A stretch of 64,000 nt of DNA from Buddleja alternifolia (taxonomy: Eukaryota > Streptophyta > Magnoliopsida > Lamiales > Scrophulariaceae): assembly GCA_019426215.1 (NCBI GenBank), contig CM033394.1:39368423-39432422 (forward strand), written 5' to 3'. Shown in pieces: positions 7,954 through 19,753 of the stretch. Both the position numbers and the translations under genes were made by a program. Every line of letters begins with the position of its first letter. Position 1 is the first letter of the stretch. The notes beneath the pieces are model-generated. The model was not told where the DNA came from, did no database searches, and worked only from the letters and a program-made list of their open reading frames with translations.

Positions 7954-10900
7954 ATGGGGGACGACGAATCTAGCTGTCAGAAGTACGGCGTCCCACTCTA
8001 CGGCGCCGCGTGGGTACCACACGCCGCCGCCGTCGCCGCCGTGAAAAAGGATAGTGCCACCGAATCGGAAACTCCGGCGTCCTGCCCCGTAAACCACCAC
8101 GTCGTCCTCGCCGGAGGCGGCGGAGAAGGCCACAGCGGAATTCGGAATGCTATTCTGCTCTCGGCGTTTGATTTTGAATCCACTTCCCTCTCCGATCAGC
8201 CTGTGAGTTTTCCTATCTATAATTCACCCACACACCACACACATATGTGCGTGCGTGCGTAGGGATGAATGTTTCTTTTTCTATATCTGTGTATGAGATT
8301 CATGTTTTATTGGGAAAATATGTTGCCATTAGTGTCGAGTGTATGCGTTTCGATCTGATCTTACGGAATGAAGAATGGAGTATAGCTGTACGAATGTGCC
8401 TACAATTTTTCGGATAATAATTTTAGTACAATGCTTTATTAAGAAAGCTCAGGAAACATTTTGTTGGTAATTGTTTAATTCCAAACTTTATTTAGGTAAA
8501 GAAGATTTGTAGTTATTCTTGTCAATAACCACAGCTATATCTCTTGCTTGTGGGAATAGTATGCTTAGTGATTTAAAAGAATGCTGTACGGTTCTTATCT
8601 CTAAGACCTTTTTATAGTATGATGCAGGTGAAACGTTAAAAGTGTTGCTCAAGTCATTTGCTTGAAGTCCGTCTTTGTCGTTCTTTTCTTTTCTTGGGGT
8701 TTAATTACGAACTTGTTATTTTTCATCTGTACAAGGTGGCAAATCTTGGAACTGGTAGCGATTTGCCATACAGAATTGCAGTGCATCCTGGAGGAGAAGG
8801 TGTGATTAGTTCATTTCTTAAGAGCTGCAGGTATGTGTGTCTCCTGTTATGCTACTTGATCTGACACTAAATGTCTCAGCTTAGGATTTTATCTGTAATG
8901 TTCCTGGAGGAAACGATATATCAGACTCTTACATTGTGTTTTTAGAATTCTTTCATACTTGTGAAATTGCGTCTTTCCTTGTTTTCGTGATAAATCATTC
9001 TTTTCTTTTTAATAATCTATTAGCACATCTTTTTATTCCTATTGTTGGGATGGACCATAAGTTAAGAATGTAGAAATTATACTAATGGCACATATCATGC
9101 TATGTTTGATTGTCAGACCTGAGTGCACTGACTGTTCTTGCATCATGCATACTGAATATGTAGTCACCTAGGTTGCACGGATACGGATACGGGGACACGG
9201 GTACGATACGATACGGACACGGCGATACGGATTTTCAAAAAAATTTAGGATACAACACGACAGTGATACGGCTATACACTATATATATTATTATTATTAT
9301 ATATATATTTATATACTTTTATGCATTAATAATGTACAAAAAAAATAAAGTAAGAACTAATAATTTTACACATAATTTCACTATTAGGCATTTTATCAAA
9401 CACCGGAAGTATGATGCAGTTTTATGACTTTCAGAATAATTTCTACATTAAACTCTTAAAATCTTTAAATTTACCTAATATGGTGCTCTTGTAACAAAAA
9501 AATTGAAGTAACCAGAACAAAAATCGAATCTCCAAAGTGTGATGGAATTTTAGAAGTAAAGTAGTAATTCCAAGTCCAACCCCTTAGAATTGAATTACAG
9601 AAGAATGAAAGATGACTTTGAAGTTGGAACTATTATCTCAAACTGAAGGTAATTTAAAATGGCGAAAGAAGAGCTTGAATTGCACTTTTGATTTTGATTG
9701 TAGAGCTAGAAGTAGTAGGAAGGAAAAGAGGGCTTCACGTAAGCTGCTTTGGTGTGGATTTGATTTTTGATTTAGTTAGATTATGCCTATTAGTAATTCA
9801 GACCCCTAAATTTTAAAAATATAAAATTCAACCTTGCCGTGTCCTAAAACGTGTCGAACACTTCCCTAGCCGTGTCCGACACCGTGTCCCATCTTTTTCA
9901 CCGTGTCCTAAAACGTGCCGGACACTTCCCTAGCCGTGTCCCATTCTTTTTCTTTTTATTTGATTTTTAGACACTCCAAGTGGCGTGTCCGACACGTATC
10001 AGGGCCATGTGCGAGGCGTATCCGTGTCGCCCCAAGTGTCCGACACTGCATTATGTGATTTTTAGGAGTATCCGTGCATCATAGGTAGTCACCCATTACT
10101 AAAAGTGGGGCCACTATGGTCTTAAAAGTTACATTGTTATTTAACTACTATTTTATGAGTCTAATACTAGAACTCTTGTGTGGCATGACAATTTCTGTTC
10201 ATTGATTCTTGTACACATGGATTATTGCTAAAGCTTTAGCTATAATCTTACAGTCATTTGGTTTACCATATAGATGGTTTGAATGGGATTTGATCACCAA
10301 CACAGACGAGCCTACTTTGAGTTTGAGATCATCTGAGAGAGTCCTTGAGCAATTGGAAGATGTTGGACAGCAATTAGCTATGACCTTTAACAACGAGGGA
10401 AATTTACTTGCTGTCGGCGGTGAGGTAAAAGAATTATAGATCATCATTATGCCATGCTGTTGGATATCTAATTAAGGTCAAAGGATTAGGAACTATGTTA
10501 CCTTTTTAAGTTATTTTCTTAACTTAGCAATTACTGAGTATTATTCATCTTTAGTCTGTGCCAGTCAATGTCTGATTAAATTATTATAACAGATTCTATC
10601 TTTGTCTTAAAAAAGACATAATTTATACATTTAAGAGTAATTTATTGATCAAACCATTTAAGTTTACCCAAAAGGAAATGCTCCAAGGTGAAGCAAAATT
10701 TTGAATATTTATTCTGTTGACTCTTTACTTATAATCTTATAGCTGACAATGCTTCATTCAGGTTTTAAAGTTAAAACTTTGTCGAACAGTTATTGTATAG
10801 TAATATATTGATATTACCATTATATATGATTGTGATTATAATCATCATTGTCATAGTTGTCAATTCAGATTGCTGTTATTGTTATGATGATGACCATTGA

Positions 10901-13407
10901 TGTGCATAGCTTAGAGGTGCAAAACATCATGCTATAATGTTGTTGGCTTTGGTTAAAGATTTTCTTATGCATTGTTGTAGTTTCCCATTTTATTCTTCTA
11001 CAACAACTTTGAAAGCCTGCATTCTCTAATTATTTTCAAGCTAATGCATTAGGCTTAAAGTTAAAAGTTGTACAAAAGTTCTGAATCTGCATTTTTCATT
11101 ATTTTACTGGAAGCTCCCATGGTATTATTTTTGGTAGGAGTCATTTTGTCAGAACACTGAATGGGGTGTAAAGATCTGCTTTCCTGTTCAAAGAAATTGA
11201 AACATGGAACTAAAAACCCCCTCGTTTTGCAAGCAGAGTGCCTTAGTCGAATATGGTTTTTTACTAATGTTAAACTGGTGCAATACAGGACGGAAAATTA
11301 AGGGTTTTTAAGTGGCCAACCATGGAAAATACTCTGAATGAGGCTAATGCTCATGCTTCCGTGAAGGATTTAGATTTCAGGTTCTTCTTAATTGTTGCAT
11401 AATTTCACACTCATTGAAGTTCAATATTAGGAAACAACTTCACAAAAATAAAGTTTTAATGTGATTGCCTTGGTTTCTCATGCAGCCCTGACGGGAAGTT
11501 TCTTGTCTCTGTGGGAAGTGGCCCTGGAAGGATTTGGAATGTCGCAACATCAACGTCCGTAGCTTCTCTACCAAAGGAAAATGTAACTTTTTCCATAGAA
11601 GAGTTCGTCACTTGTAAAATGTTTTCTATTGGGAATACCATAAAAGCATCTAACGTGTTGTGTTCTGACATGTGGACATGGTCTCATAACATTTTCGTTT
11701 GTTTTTTTTTTTTTTTTTTTTGGTGTTTTGGTGCTTCTGAGCAGATTGTGTTTTGCATATCTCACTATGGTTGTTCATTGAAATATGCTGATTTCTCTTT
11801 ATCCTGTACTGTCTAGAATACATGTTGGATATAAAGCTGGTGGTTCATCTGCAAATTAAAATAATATGTGCTCATTCTCAGTGAACAATGACCTGTCTAA
11901 ATTTCTTTTACCTACTCCAGGATGAGATTTTCGGTTTTGCCCGGTTCTCACGAACCACGGATACAGATCAGGTTTTGTATATCACAGCGATGCGAGGTGA
12001 GAATCTTCTAGCAATACAGTTTTCTACATAAAAGAAATGTTTCTAGCAATAGCACTTACCATTTCTGTTCTATATCTATAGATAAAGGTGGTAGTATTGT
12101 GAAGTGGAACACCACGTCATGGAGGAGAATAAGTTCAACACGCGTTGGCCGCGATCCTCTTTGTGCTTTCAATGTGTCACCAGATGGAAAGCTCCTTGCA
12201 GTGTAAGAATGTGATGATTTATTCCTTTTTCAGGACTTACCTTTTCTTTTTTGAAGTTAAACAATTTGGTATTGCCAACTGATGAGCTCTTCGACTGCTA
12301 GAGCGAATTGAGCTGCTTAATTTGGCTGTGTACTTCCTTTATCCTCTTGGAGAAAACTAAGCAAATTTCATAGTCAAATTTTTGTATAGTATTATATTGA
12401 AGTTATCTTCAGCATATTCATGGCTCCTTTATTCAACTTCACTGTTTTCAATTGATAATCATGCAGAGGAACAATTCAAGGGGACATTTTGATTATAAGT
12501 TCTGCCAATATGCGGGTGCAGACCGTTGTCAAGAAAGCACATCTTGGCCTTGTAACAGCATTGGCATTTTCAGCAGATTCAAGGTTAAGAAGTCTTGTAC
12601 ATCTCCTTCTACCTTTCAAGTAACTCTAGCATCCCTAAGTATTATGCTCACGAATGCGTTCCAACAGGGCTTTGGTGTCTGCATCCCTGGATTCAAGTGC
12701 AAGGGTGACATTAATCAAGGATAAGAAAAAAGATGGTATTAGCTCTTCTCTTCTTTCGTATTTGCAAAATAATGTTAGCTATTACCTGGCCTAGTTTTGT
12801 TTTTAGTTCTCTAAAGAACAGCCAAACATACCTCAGACAACCAGCATCAATATGTTGAGTTTTAATTTTCTTAGGGGTGGGGGTAGAGGAGTTGGAGTAT
12901 TCTGTCTTCTTGCCAATTTACACGCAAGCAAAGTTTTGCGTGTCTTTTCCCTGGCGATCCACATTTTATATAAATGGGACTGGCAATATCTGTAGTTAAA
13001 GCACCCTGCAACGTACATATTGCTCTGTTTACTTGGTGATTTCAAACATCTGCCCTAAGAGTAGTTACTTGGAATTTGTGATTAGCTGTATTTTAAATAT
13101 AAGTTATAGTTAGCATGAAAATTTAACAAAATGTTTGATATTGGAGAATTCACGCCTTAAATTGGAATTGGAACTACTGTTCAAATTTAAATAGTTTGCT
13201 TTATCAATTCCACTCTGTTGAGTGTATGGATACATCTCATACGTATGCATGTATTGTGTATTATCAATGATTTGGTGACAATAATTTTTTCCACATTGAT
13301 ATAATTTTTTTGCAGGAGTGAGCCTGTGGATCATTTTGTTCATCATTTTACTTGCCATCGCTGTATATTATGCTAAAAGGAAAGACCTCTTTCCTCTGAA
13401 GCTGTAA
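7954..13407 (+). CDS. STL2P: SEC12-like WD40 membrane protein (STL/PHF1 family)
   Basis: Ten exons: 7954-8202, 8736-8830, 10274-10424, 11289-11380, 11486-11582, 11921-11996, 12082-12202, 12467-12583, 12668-12735, 13316-13407. Together they give 1158 nt and 385 residues, all phases closing. The N-terminus has YGVPLYGAAWVPH and VVLAGGGGEGHSGIRNAI. WD40 repeats follow (for example FNNEGNLLAVGGEDGKLRVF, CAFNVSPDGKLLAV, TALAFSADSRALVSASLDS). A single membrane helix (about 357-375, VSLWIILFIILLAIAVYYA) lies near the C-terminus, followed by a basic tail. This is the SEC12 layout: a cytosolic beta-propeller anchored in the ER. SEC12 activates the GTPase Sar1 for COPII budding. The relatives PHF1 and STL2P assist ER exit of cargo, and their exchange activity is uncertain. 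STL2P rather than PHF1 is favoured by the convergent neighbour, which matches the Arabidopsis At2g01460/At2g01470 pair as I recall it. Intron 2 carries a MULE. Confidence 0.9.
9169..10083. mobile_element. MULE-type non-autonomous element in intron 2 of the SEC12-like gene
   Basis: About 915 bp flanked by the 9-bp repeat gtagtcacc (9160-9168 and 10085-10093). The ends are taggttgcacggata and, inverted, tatgatgcacggata. Subterminal regions are built from gatacgg and gacacgg words (left) and ccgtgtccgacac words (right). A 9-bp duplication indicates the Mutator-like superfamily. No transposase is seen. It sits inside the intron without touching splice sites. Confidence 0.75.
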
Positions 13408-14879
13408 TTTTGCGGCGATCGAGTTATAGAGATCACCTTGCAAGTTATCGGATAAATCTGTTTTTGCTGAAATAGTATATAACTATGTCCTTCTCTGGGA
13501 TATGTCACAGTAGTCGCAAAGTGCGTAGTCTAAACAATACTTTTCATCTTTTAGATATTCATATTGGAATCAAGGTCATTTATGTACCTATTAGAGTGAT
13601 TGCACATAAAAACTATTACCTTTTTCATAACCCCCTATATTTTCTCAATGGTAAAAAATGTAGTACTATTGGAAATAATTGTTTTTTCGTGAATGCTTTT
13701 TCTTTCTAAACGTTTCTTTTTGAAACAAATGGTCCACTGTTTTCTGTATTGAGCAGAATAACTGTTTCCTCAAGAACACATCATCCACAGTCTACATTGG
13801 GTGACCGTTTTGTTTAGCCTCTTTCCTATATATATAGACAAGACAACTAGTAAAATGCATGCGGGTTACGCGTGTTATATCATGTTTGTTTTAATTTTTA
13901 GTATGTGATTTGATATAATAGAACAATAAACTATAGACATCTATAAATAAATAAAGTTGATAGTTGTAAGATAAAAATTGTAATTTATAAACTTACCATG
14001 TTAATGAAATATTTTATTTGATGGTAATTTACAATCAAATACATCCATTTTTTTACAGCTGGGACCAAAAGTGTAACTGAAATTTCAATAGAACTCAATT
14101 TAAAATTGGTGAAATCCTATAGGATCAAAAGTGAAAATTTTCCCTCTATTGTATATCATATGTAATAAAAAAACCAAATAGGAACGAAAAAACATGATTT
14201 AGTTTATCATTAATTTATTTTTCTTAATCCTTACAACAACTACTTGCATTCTTATTATTGTTGAATTGATTGATTTTCTTTCTAATTATTTATTCTTATA
14301 ATTTTGCAGTTTAATAGTACATTATTAAACCATTTTATAAGTTATCATTTTTCTGCTATAGTAACTTTTCTTAATCGTCCCATTAATTCAATTTTTAGTT
14401 GAAATCTTGTTTTGACGGTTGAATTATGGCACAATCCTATATTTTTCATGAATTTAGGATTATCAGATTTCTTTTTCTACTGTATATACCATGTGGGCAT
14501 TTGTGAATAACCTTCTTTATAGATCTATAATTTTAAAAAGAATATAAATAAATGAAATTATTTGATTATTTAATTTTAATTAATAAAAATCAATTCTTGT
14601 CATTAAGCTAATAGGATATCACTAAATATTATATATAGGAATACTCCAAATAAGTCACATCGTTACTCTTTTTGATATCAAAATGTTAAAATATATAAAT
14701 GATAATCGCCGTGTCATCTAATACTTAATCTTACTATGTAAACATTAATTGAATCACGCCATTCATATATGACAAAATAATTGGACATAAAACACGTGTT
14801 TTGAGTTGTCAAGCTCCTAAAGTTTGTAGGAAAGTGTTTTAAGAAATTCAAGCTGAAATAAACGTTGAAGGTACTAACT
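13408..14879. other. Intergenic DNA after the SEC12-like gene
   Basis: Probable 3' UTR for the first few hundred bases, then AT-rich DNA. No gene supported. Confidence 0.4.
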
Positions 14880-15300
14880 AATCATTGAAAAATAAATTAT
14901 TGGCTCTAAAAAAATGGCAGTGGAGTACATAAAATCAATTACTATTATGTAAACTTATATATATAAAAATCATTTTCATAGTAATATTAAATAATATCCA
15001 ATTTAAAATAGTATTTGTAAAGTTACTTATGACTTATGATTTATGAGTAAATACAATAAACAACATGGCTCATTTATTATAGTAGTACATATAACTAACA
15101 ACACTAATGTCTTTAAGAGGCTAATTTAAATCAATAATAAGTATGGTCAATATATTTACTTAGTTAACTTGTTTTTGTTTACTAACATAATATTCATATA
15201 GAATTATTGTAATCTTCATAAAAAAATTAAGAAATATAAATTATCTCCTATCATTCATACTTTCATAATAACTATAGATTATATAGAGTAAAGACATGAA
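14880..15300. repeat. Left copy of an old dispersed direct repeat
   Basis: Includes ttatgagtaaatacaat-aacaacatg-ctcatttattatagta, then a diverged tail with aaaaa-ttaagaaatata. The same order is found at about 18120-18460. The two copies are same-oriented, about 3.2 kb apart, and flank a block of nested MITEs. Confidence 0.55.
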
Positions 15301-16131
15301 GAAAGGAAATCAACTCAAATAGACCCGTATCCATGAAAAAACATTAGATCTATACATTAAAGATAAAGTTGTGACTCGTGTGCACAATATGCATACGATA
15401 CGACACCTCTCAACCCCTATATCTATTCTTTCACATGATAATAGAAGTTTATAACTGCTCAAGAGCCACTTAAATCTTATATAAGCACAAAACAGTAATG
15501 ATATACAATAAATTTTCAAAAAATTGAGCTTGGTATTATAGTGTTCACGAATCGAACTTAAATCAAATTCCAATAAGTTGAATGAAATTCAAAGTTAAAT
15601 GAAATGATATTAACAAAATAAGTTGACTCTACAATAATCACGGTCGAAAATATTACAAAATCTCTTAGAACCTACTATATATTAATGTATTATGAATATT
15701 GTTCTGCATTACTTCCTAAGAACCACAACCCTATTTGCTATTAGAATATACCCTGAACTTCTTTGATAATCAACTAAACACATATGTGTATCTTATGTAA
15801 TATTTACATCAATGAAAAAATTAAAGTTTTGAGTAGAATTTCGTACAATTTATAAAAAAAATTCAATATAAAGTTATGGAAGCTTGATTTTATCATCTTT
15901 GGCAATGGACCTCTGCAATAAGCATTAACAGCTTGAATTGCAGCTTGCAGTTCTTCCTTTGTGTTATGACTTTTGTAGTAGGATTCACATTTTCACTTGT
16001 AACCAAAAGCCAACTATTTGTAGGAGAAATACTCATTGAAGTTGGAGTTGAGATGAATTTATGATTCTTAATTTCTTAGTTTCAAATTCCTCGAAAACAA
16101 ATAATTGTGTTGGAATTCAAAATCTATTCTC
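15301..16131. other. Intergenic DNA with one coding-like fragment
   Basis: No gene supported. A short minus-strand stretch (about 15882-15996) has protein-like composition and is listed among the findings. Confidence 0.35.
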
Positions 16132-16320
16132 TTACAATACGTTTGGTACGATGATTGAGCATTCCAAGAATGTTCAGTGTAGGTGGAAAGGGAATCCAAC
16201 TGGAATGACTTTACTCATATCCTTGTTTGGCTACACGCAATACACTGAAACCAAATTTGTATAGTACTTCAATCCTTTGTTTGGCTCCTTTTAGTACAAT
16301 TACACTGAAATAAAATTTAG

Positions 16321-16600
16321 AGAGTGTTTGGCTAAGTTTATAAGCTCTTTAAAACATCTTATAAGATGTTTTAGAGTTTATAAGCTCTTACAAAGTGTTT
16401 TATAAATTTTTTAGTGAAACAACTTATAAGTTTTTAAAATAAGATGTCAGGAGCTTATAAGCTCTTAAAAAATAAGTAAGAGAATCTCAACTTATTTTTT
16501 AAGATCTTATAAGCTGAAGAACTTATAAGCTCTAAAAATATTGTATAAGCAATGAGAGCTTATAAGCTCTTTAAAATGAGTTTAGCCAAACACACTCTTA
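16321..16600. mobile_element. MITE with ataagctc inverted repeats
   Basis: Ends agagtgtttggctaagttta (left) and, inverted, taagagtgtgtttggctaaa (right). The interior consists of repeated ttataagctc and gagcttataa words in both orientations. Non-coding. It resembles hAT-type or similar MITEs, but the target duplication is not clear. Confidence 0.6.
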
Positions 16601-16868
16601 ATTTATTACTATCGTAACCTTGGTTACACACAACCATAATATACATAAATATATTTAAATATAAAAGTTTATGGATAAAAACTAATATCATATTTATTAT
16701 TATAATTTTGATCTAAACACACATAAATTGATAAAATATTTTGGTGCATTTATAATTATCGACATGTATGAATAGCGAAATATAAAAGATTTTTAGTAAT
16801 ATGATACACACATATTTATTTATTTAAATTTAATATTCACACTTATATTGTTTGAGTAAAATACAAAT

Positions 16869-16893
16869 CATATATATATATATATATATATAT
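16869..16893. repeat. AT microsatellite
   Basis: A pure (AT)n run of about 24 bp within strongly AT-rich DNA. Confidence 0.8.
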
Positions 16894-17136
16894 TTATATT
16901 TATACATATATAGATGCATGTGTACAGTATACATACATAGATTTTAATATACAGGCATACTTACGTATAATGGACTGCATATAGATAAAACAATTTTATT
17001 ATGTAAATCTATTATGTGTATCATAAATACAATATATATTTATATATATACACAATAATATATAAATTACTTATATAAAAGTGTATATATGTGTACGGAA
17101 GATTCTAAGTATAAATATATTTATACATAATATTAC

Positions 17137-17138
<2 letters not shown>

Positions 17139-17168
<30 letters not shown>
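17139..17168. repeat. Compound AT/GT microsatellite
   Basis: An (AT)n run passes directly into (GT)n. Confidence 0.8.
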
Positions 17169-17230
17169 TTTATTTAGAAATTTTTACATATATCTAATTA
17201 CATGCAATAAAATAAATCACATATTAGATA

Positions 17231-17645
17231 GGGGTAAAGACAATAACCCACCCGAACTTTGCGCGTTTTTACACTTTTTTATCTAAACTATTTTTCGTTA
17301 TACTTTTTTATCTCAACTCCACGAGTTTTACACTTTTTTATCTATTAGCATATTCCGAAGGGATATTCCGCCGGAGAGGAGTTTAAACAAACTTTTTTTT
17401 ACACTTTTTTATCCAAACTATTTTTTGTTTACACTTTTTTATCTGAACTTTGTGTTTGTTTTACACTTTTTTATCTAACTCCGCCGTATGTGCAATAACT
17501 CCAATGGAATATTTTGTCGGAATATGCTAATAGATAGAAAAGTATAAAACCCGTGGAGTTCAGATAAAAAAGTGTAATGAAAAATAGTTTAGATAAAAAA
17601 ATGTAAAAACACGCAAAAATTCGGGTGCATTATTGTCTTTACCCC
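17231..17645. mobile_element. MULE-type fold-back element with perfect 9-bp target duplication
   Basis: Flanked by tattagata (17222-17230 and 17646-17654). The termini ggggtaaagacaata / tattgtctttacccc are perfect inverted repeats. The inversion continues, imperfectly, for about 140 bp on each side, so the transcript would form a long hairpin. The 12-mer cacttttttatc and its complement recur many times inside. No coding sequence. Perfect flanks suggest a relatively recent insertion. Confidence 0.8.
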
Positions 17646-18119
17646 TATTAGATATATAAAATTATTTTTAGTTGTAATCTATAATTTGAGGTGTATGACT
17701 AGTAATTTTCCTCTTTAATCATGAATCCCAATTATTCCAACTTAAATGAGAATAGCTAATCCTCGTGGTTGAATGAGGAATGATTATTCCCACTTATAGT
17801 AGGAATAATTAATGCACGGGTTACTCAATCCCACTTCCCATAGTCCTATCAAACATGAAGTGAGATTAAATAAATGGAAAATGTCTGTTCTGGAATCCTC
17901 ATTCTCTCGTACCAAACGTGCCGTTATAGCTCACAAAACTTAAATATGGTTTAACCAATCTCATGTACCTTTTGACAACACATCCTTTGGCAAATTTGAA
18001 CTTCCTTAGTTGCCCCTGTTCATGATATTTTCCATTTTGACAATTCAAATAGAACATTTTTCGTGAGACAAAGGAATAATATTTGAAATCGAGTTAAAAA
18101 TCTTATGTTTCTCACTAGA

Positions 18120-18460
18120 CCAAAAAGATTAGTTGGTCTAAAGAAAAGGTTGGTGGAATACATAAAATTATATGTGTATATATCATTCATTTTCAAATTA
18201 AAAAAATGAATATATAATTATTTATGAGTAAATACAATGAACAACATGACTCATTTATTATAGTATTTCATACCACGAACAACATCAATGTTTTCAAAAG
18301 GGTAGATTAGATTAATTATAAATAAAATTAATTAATTTGCTTAATTAACTTTATTATTTCTTAGCATAATATCCACATAAGAATATTTTAGTCGCCACAA
18401 AAAAGTTAAGAAATATAAGTCATCCCCAAACAATCACACTTTTTATAATAGTTATTATTA
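18120..18460. repeat. Right copy of the old dispersed direct repeat
   Basis: Matches 14880-15300 in order and orientation with many substitutions and indels (shared phrases atttatgagtaaatacaat and ttaagaaatata). Confidence 0.55.
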
Positions 18461-19753
18461 TTATTATTAGTAACATAAGATGTAAATCAGAGATATAGAA
18501 AGATTTGAGTAATATGTGTTTGGATGTAAGATTTTTAGAGAAAACTGTAATGATTAGTGTTGTGGTGTGTCTTTTTTTTAATAAAATGTGTTCTGTTGTG
18601 AGTTATTTCACAGAATTTTTTTTAAAAGTTTATGAACAGAGTTTCTCAGAATGGTCTTGAATAAATTCAAAATATAGGTAACAAGAATGGTAGTTTTCGC
18701 GCTCAAGGTTGAAAATCTGGTGATCATTTCACCATGGCAAAAAAGACGATATTTAAAACAAAGTTTGTTGGAGATTTTGAGATTGAAGTGTTTCTTTAAT
18801 AAATGTGATAAAATAAGAGTTTGTTATATTTTGTAGAGGTCTAAGCCATTCTTTTCTCTGGCACCCTTCCGCTTTAGCGGCTTGGAAATTCAGACCGGCT
18901 CAGAGAATCGCTTTAGCCTTTGGCTTTGCCTCTAACGGGGTTACCATCCCCTTACAATCTTGTACTCGATGTTAGAGGGGGGGGGGAGGGAATGCATGCA
19001 GGGAGATTCGTCACTTAATGAAGACATCCGATCGGCCCGATTTTCCCAATTTCCCACCATTGGAATTGAGAAATTTTTTGAGAAAAAAGGAGCCAAGGTG
19101 AGAAATCTCCGAGAATATATCTCCTAAAATCACACGGAGACACACTCGTATTGATAAACTTACCTTGGACCAAAGCATTTGTGGAAGTTTCTCACGTCCA
19201 TCCACAGCCATAATTTTCATTTCAGCTATTCATCTTTTTTTCATATTTTATTTATCAACTTCTCTCTTTTCACTTTCTTGTAGAGTAACTTTAGTTTTAG
19301 CTATGCTAAACCAAAAAATAGTAACAATAATTGACATGGAGCAGCACAGAATTTTCCTCCCCATTTATGCTCCAAGTCCAAAATATCAAACCATGCTTTC
19401 ATTCGCAAATTAAATAACACGTTTAACGTAAATCTTGTCACAATTGAATCAATATGGACCAAACAGGAGACGATGTTTATGCTTTTTTCTTTTTTAAAAG
19501 ACTACTGTTGAATCAATCTTTTATAAGCTCTAACCTACACAAGTACTTGTATTCACTGTAAAGATTTCATATTTTCTGGTAAAGTCTCACCAATATGCCT
19601 AAATGTGGCTCAAGAATGGCATCATACATTCCCTAACTGGAACAACTTTGAATGGTTAGAAATATCAAATGTGACGTTTTTCAGTAGTGATGCACTAATT
19701 TTATAATGGCCCTCGCAAGATATCTCCTTGGACTCGAGCTTGATATAGCAAAG
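18461..19753. other. Gene-free interval and probable 3' UTR of the kinase-CYTH gene
   Basis: Mostly AT-rich. A GC-richer block (about 18840-18985) ending in a G run looks coding-like in one plus frame but has no clear start or splice partners. On the minus strand, 19220-19165 resembles a short first exon followed by GTAAGT. Neither is supported strongly enough to call a gene. Confidence 0.35.

Larger units (their letters stand above)
16132..17925. mobile_element. Possible composite or nested MITE block with inverted ends
   Basis: acgtttggtacgatgattgag-attcc near 16138 is matched by the inverted sequence ggaatcctcattctctcgtaccaaacgt ending near 17922. The two termini could belong to one element later invaded by those at 16321 and 17231, or to two separate copies in opposite orientation. 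No target duplication was found. Confidence 0.4.
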
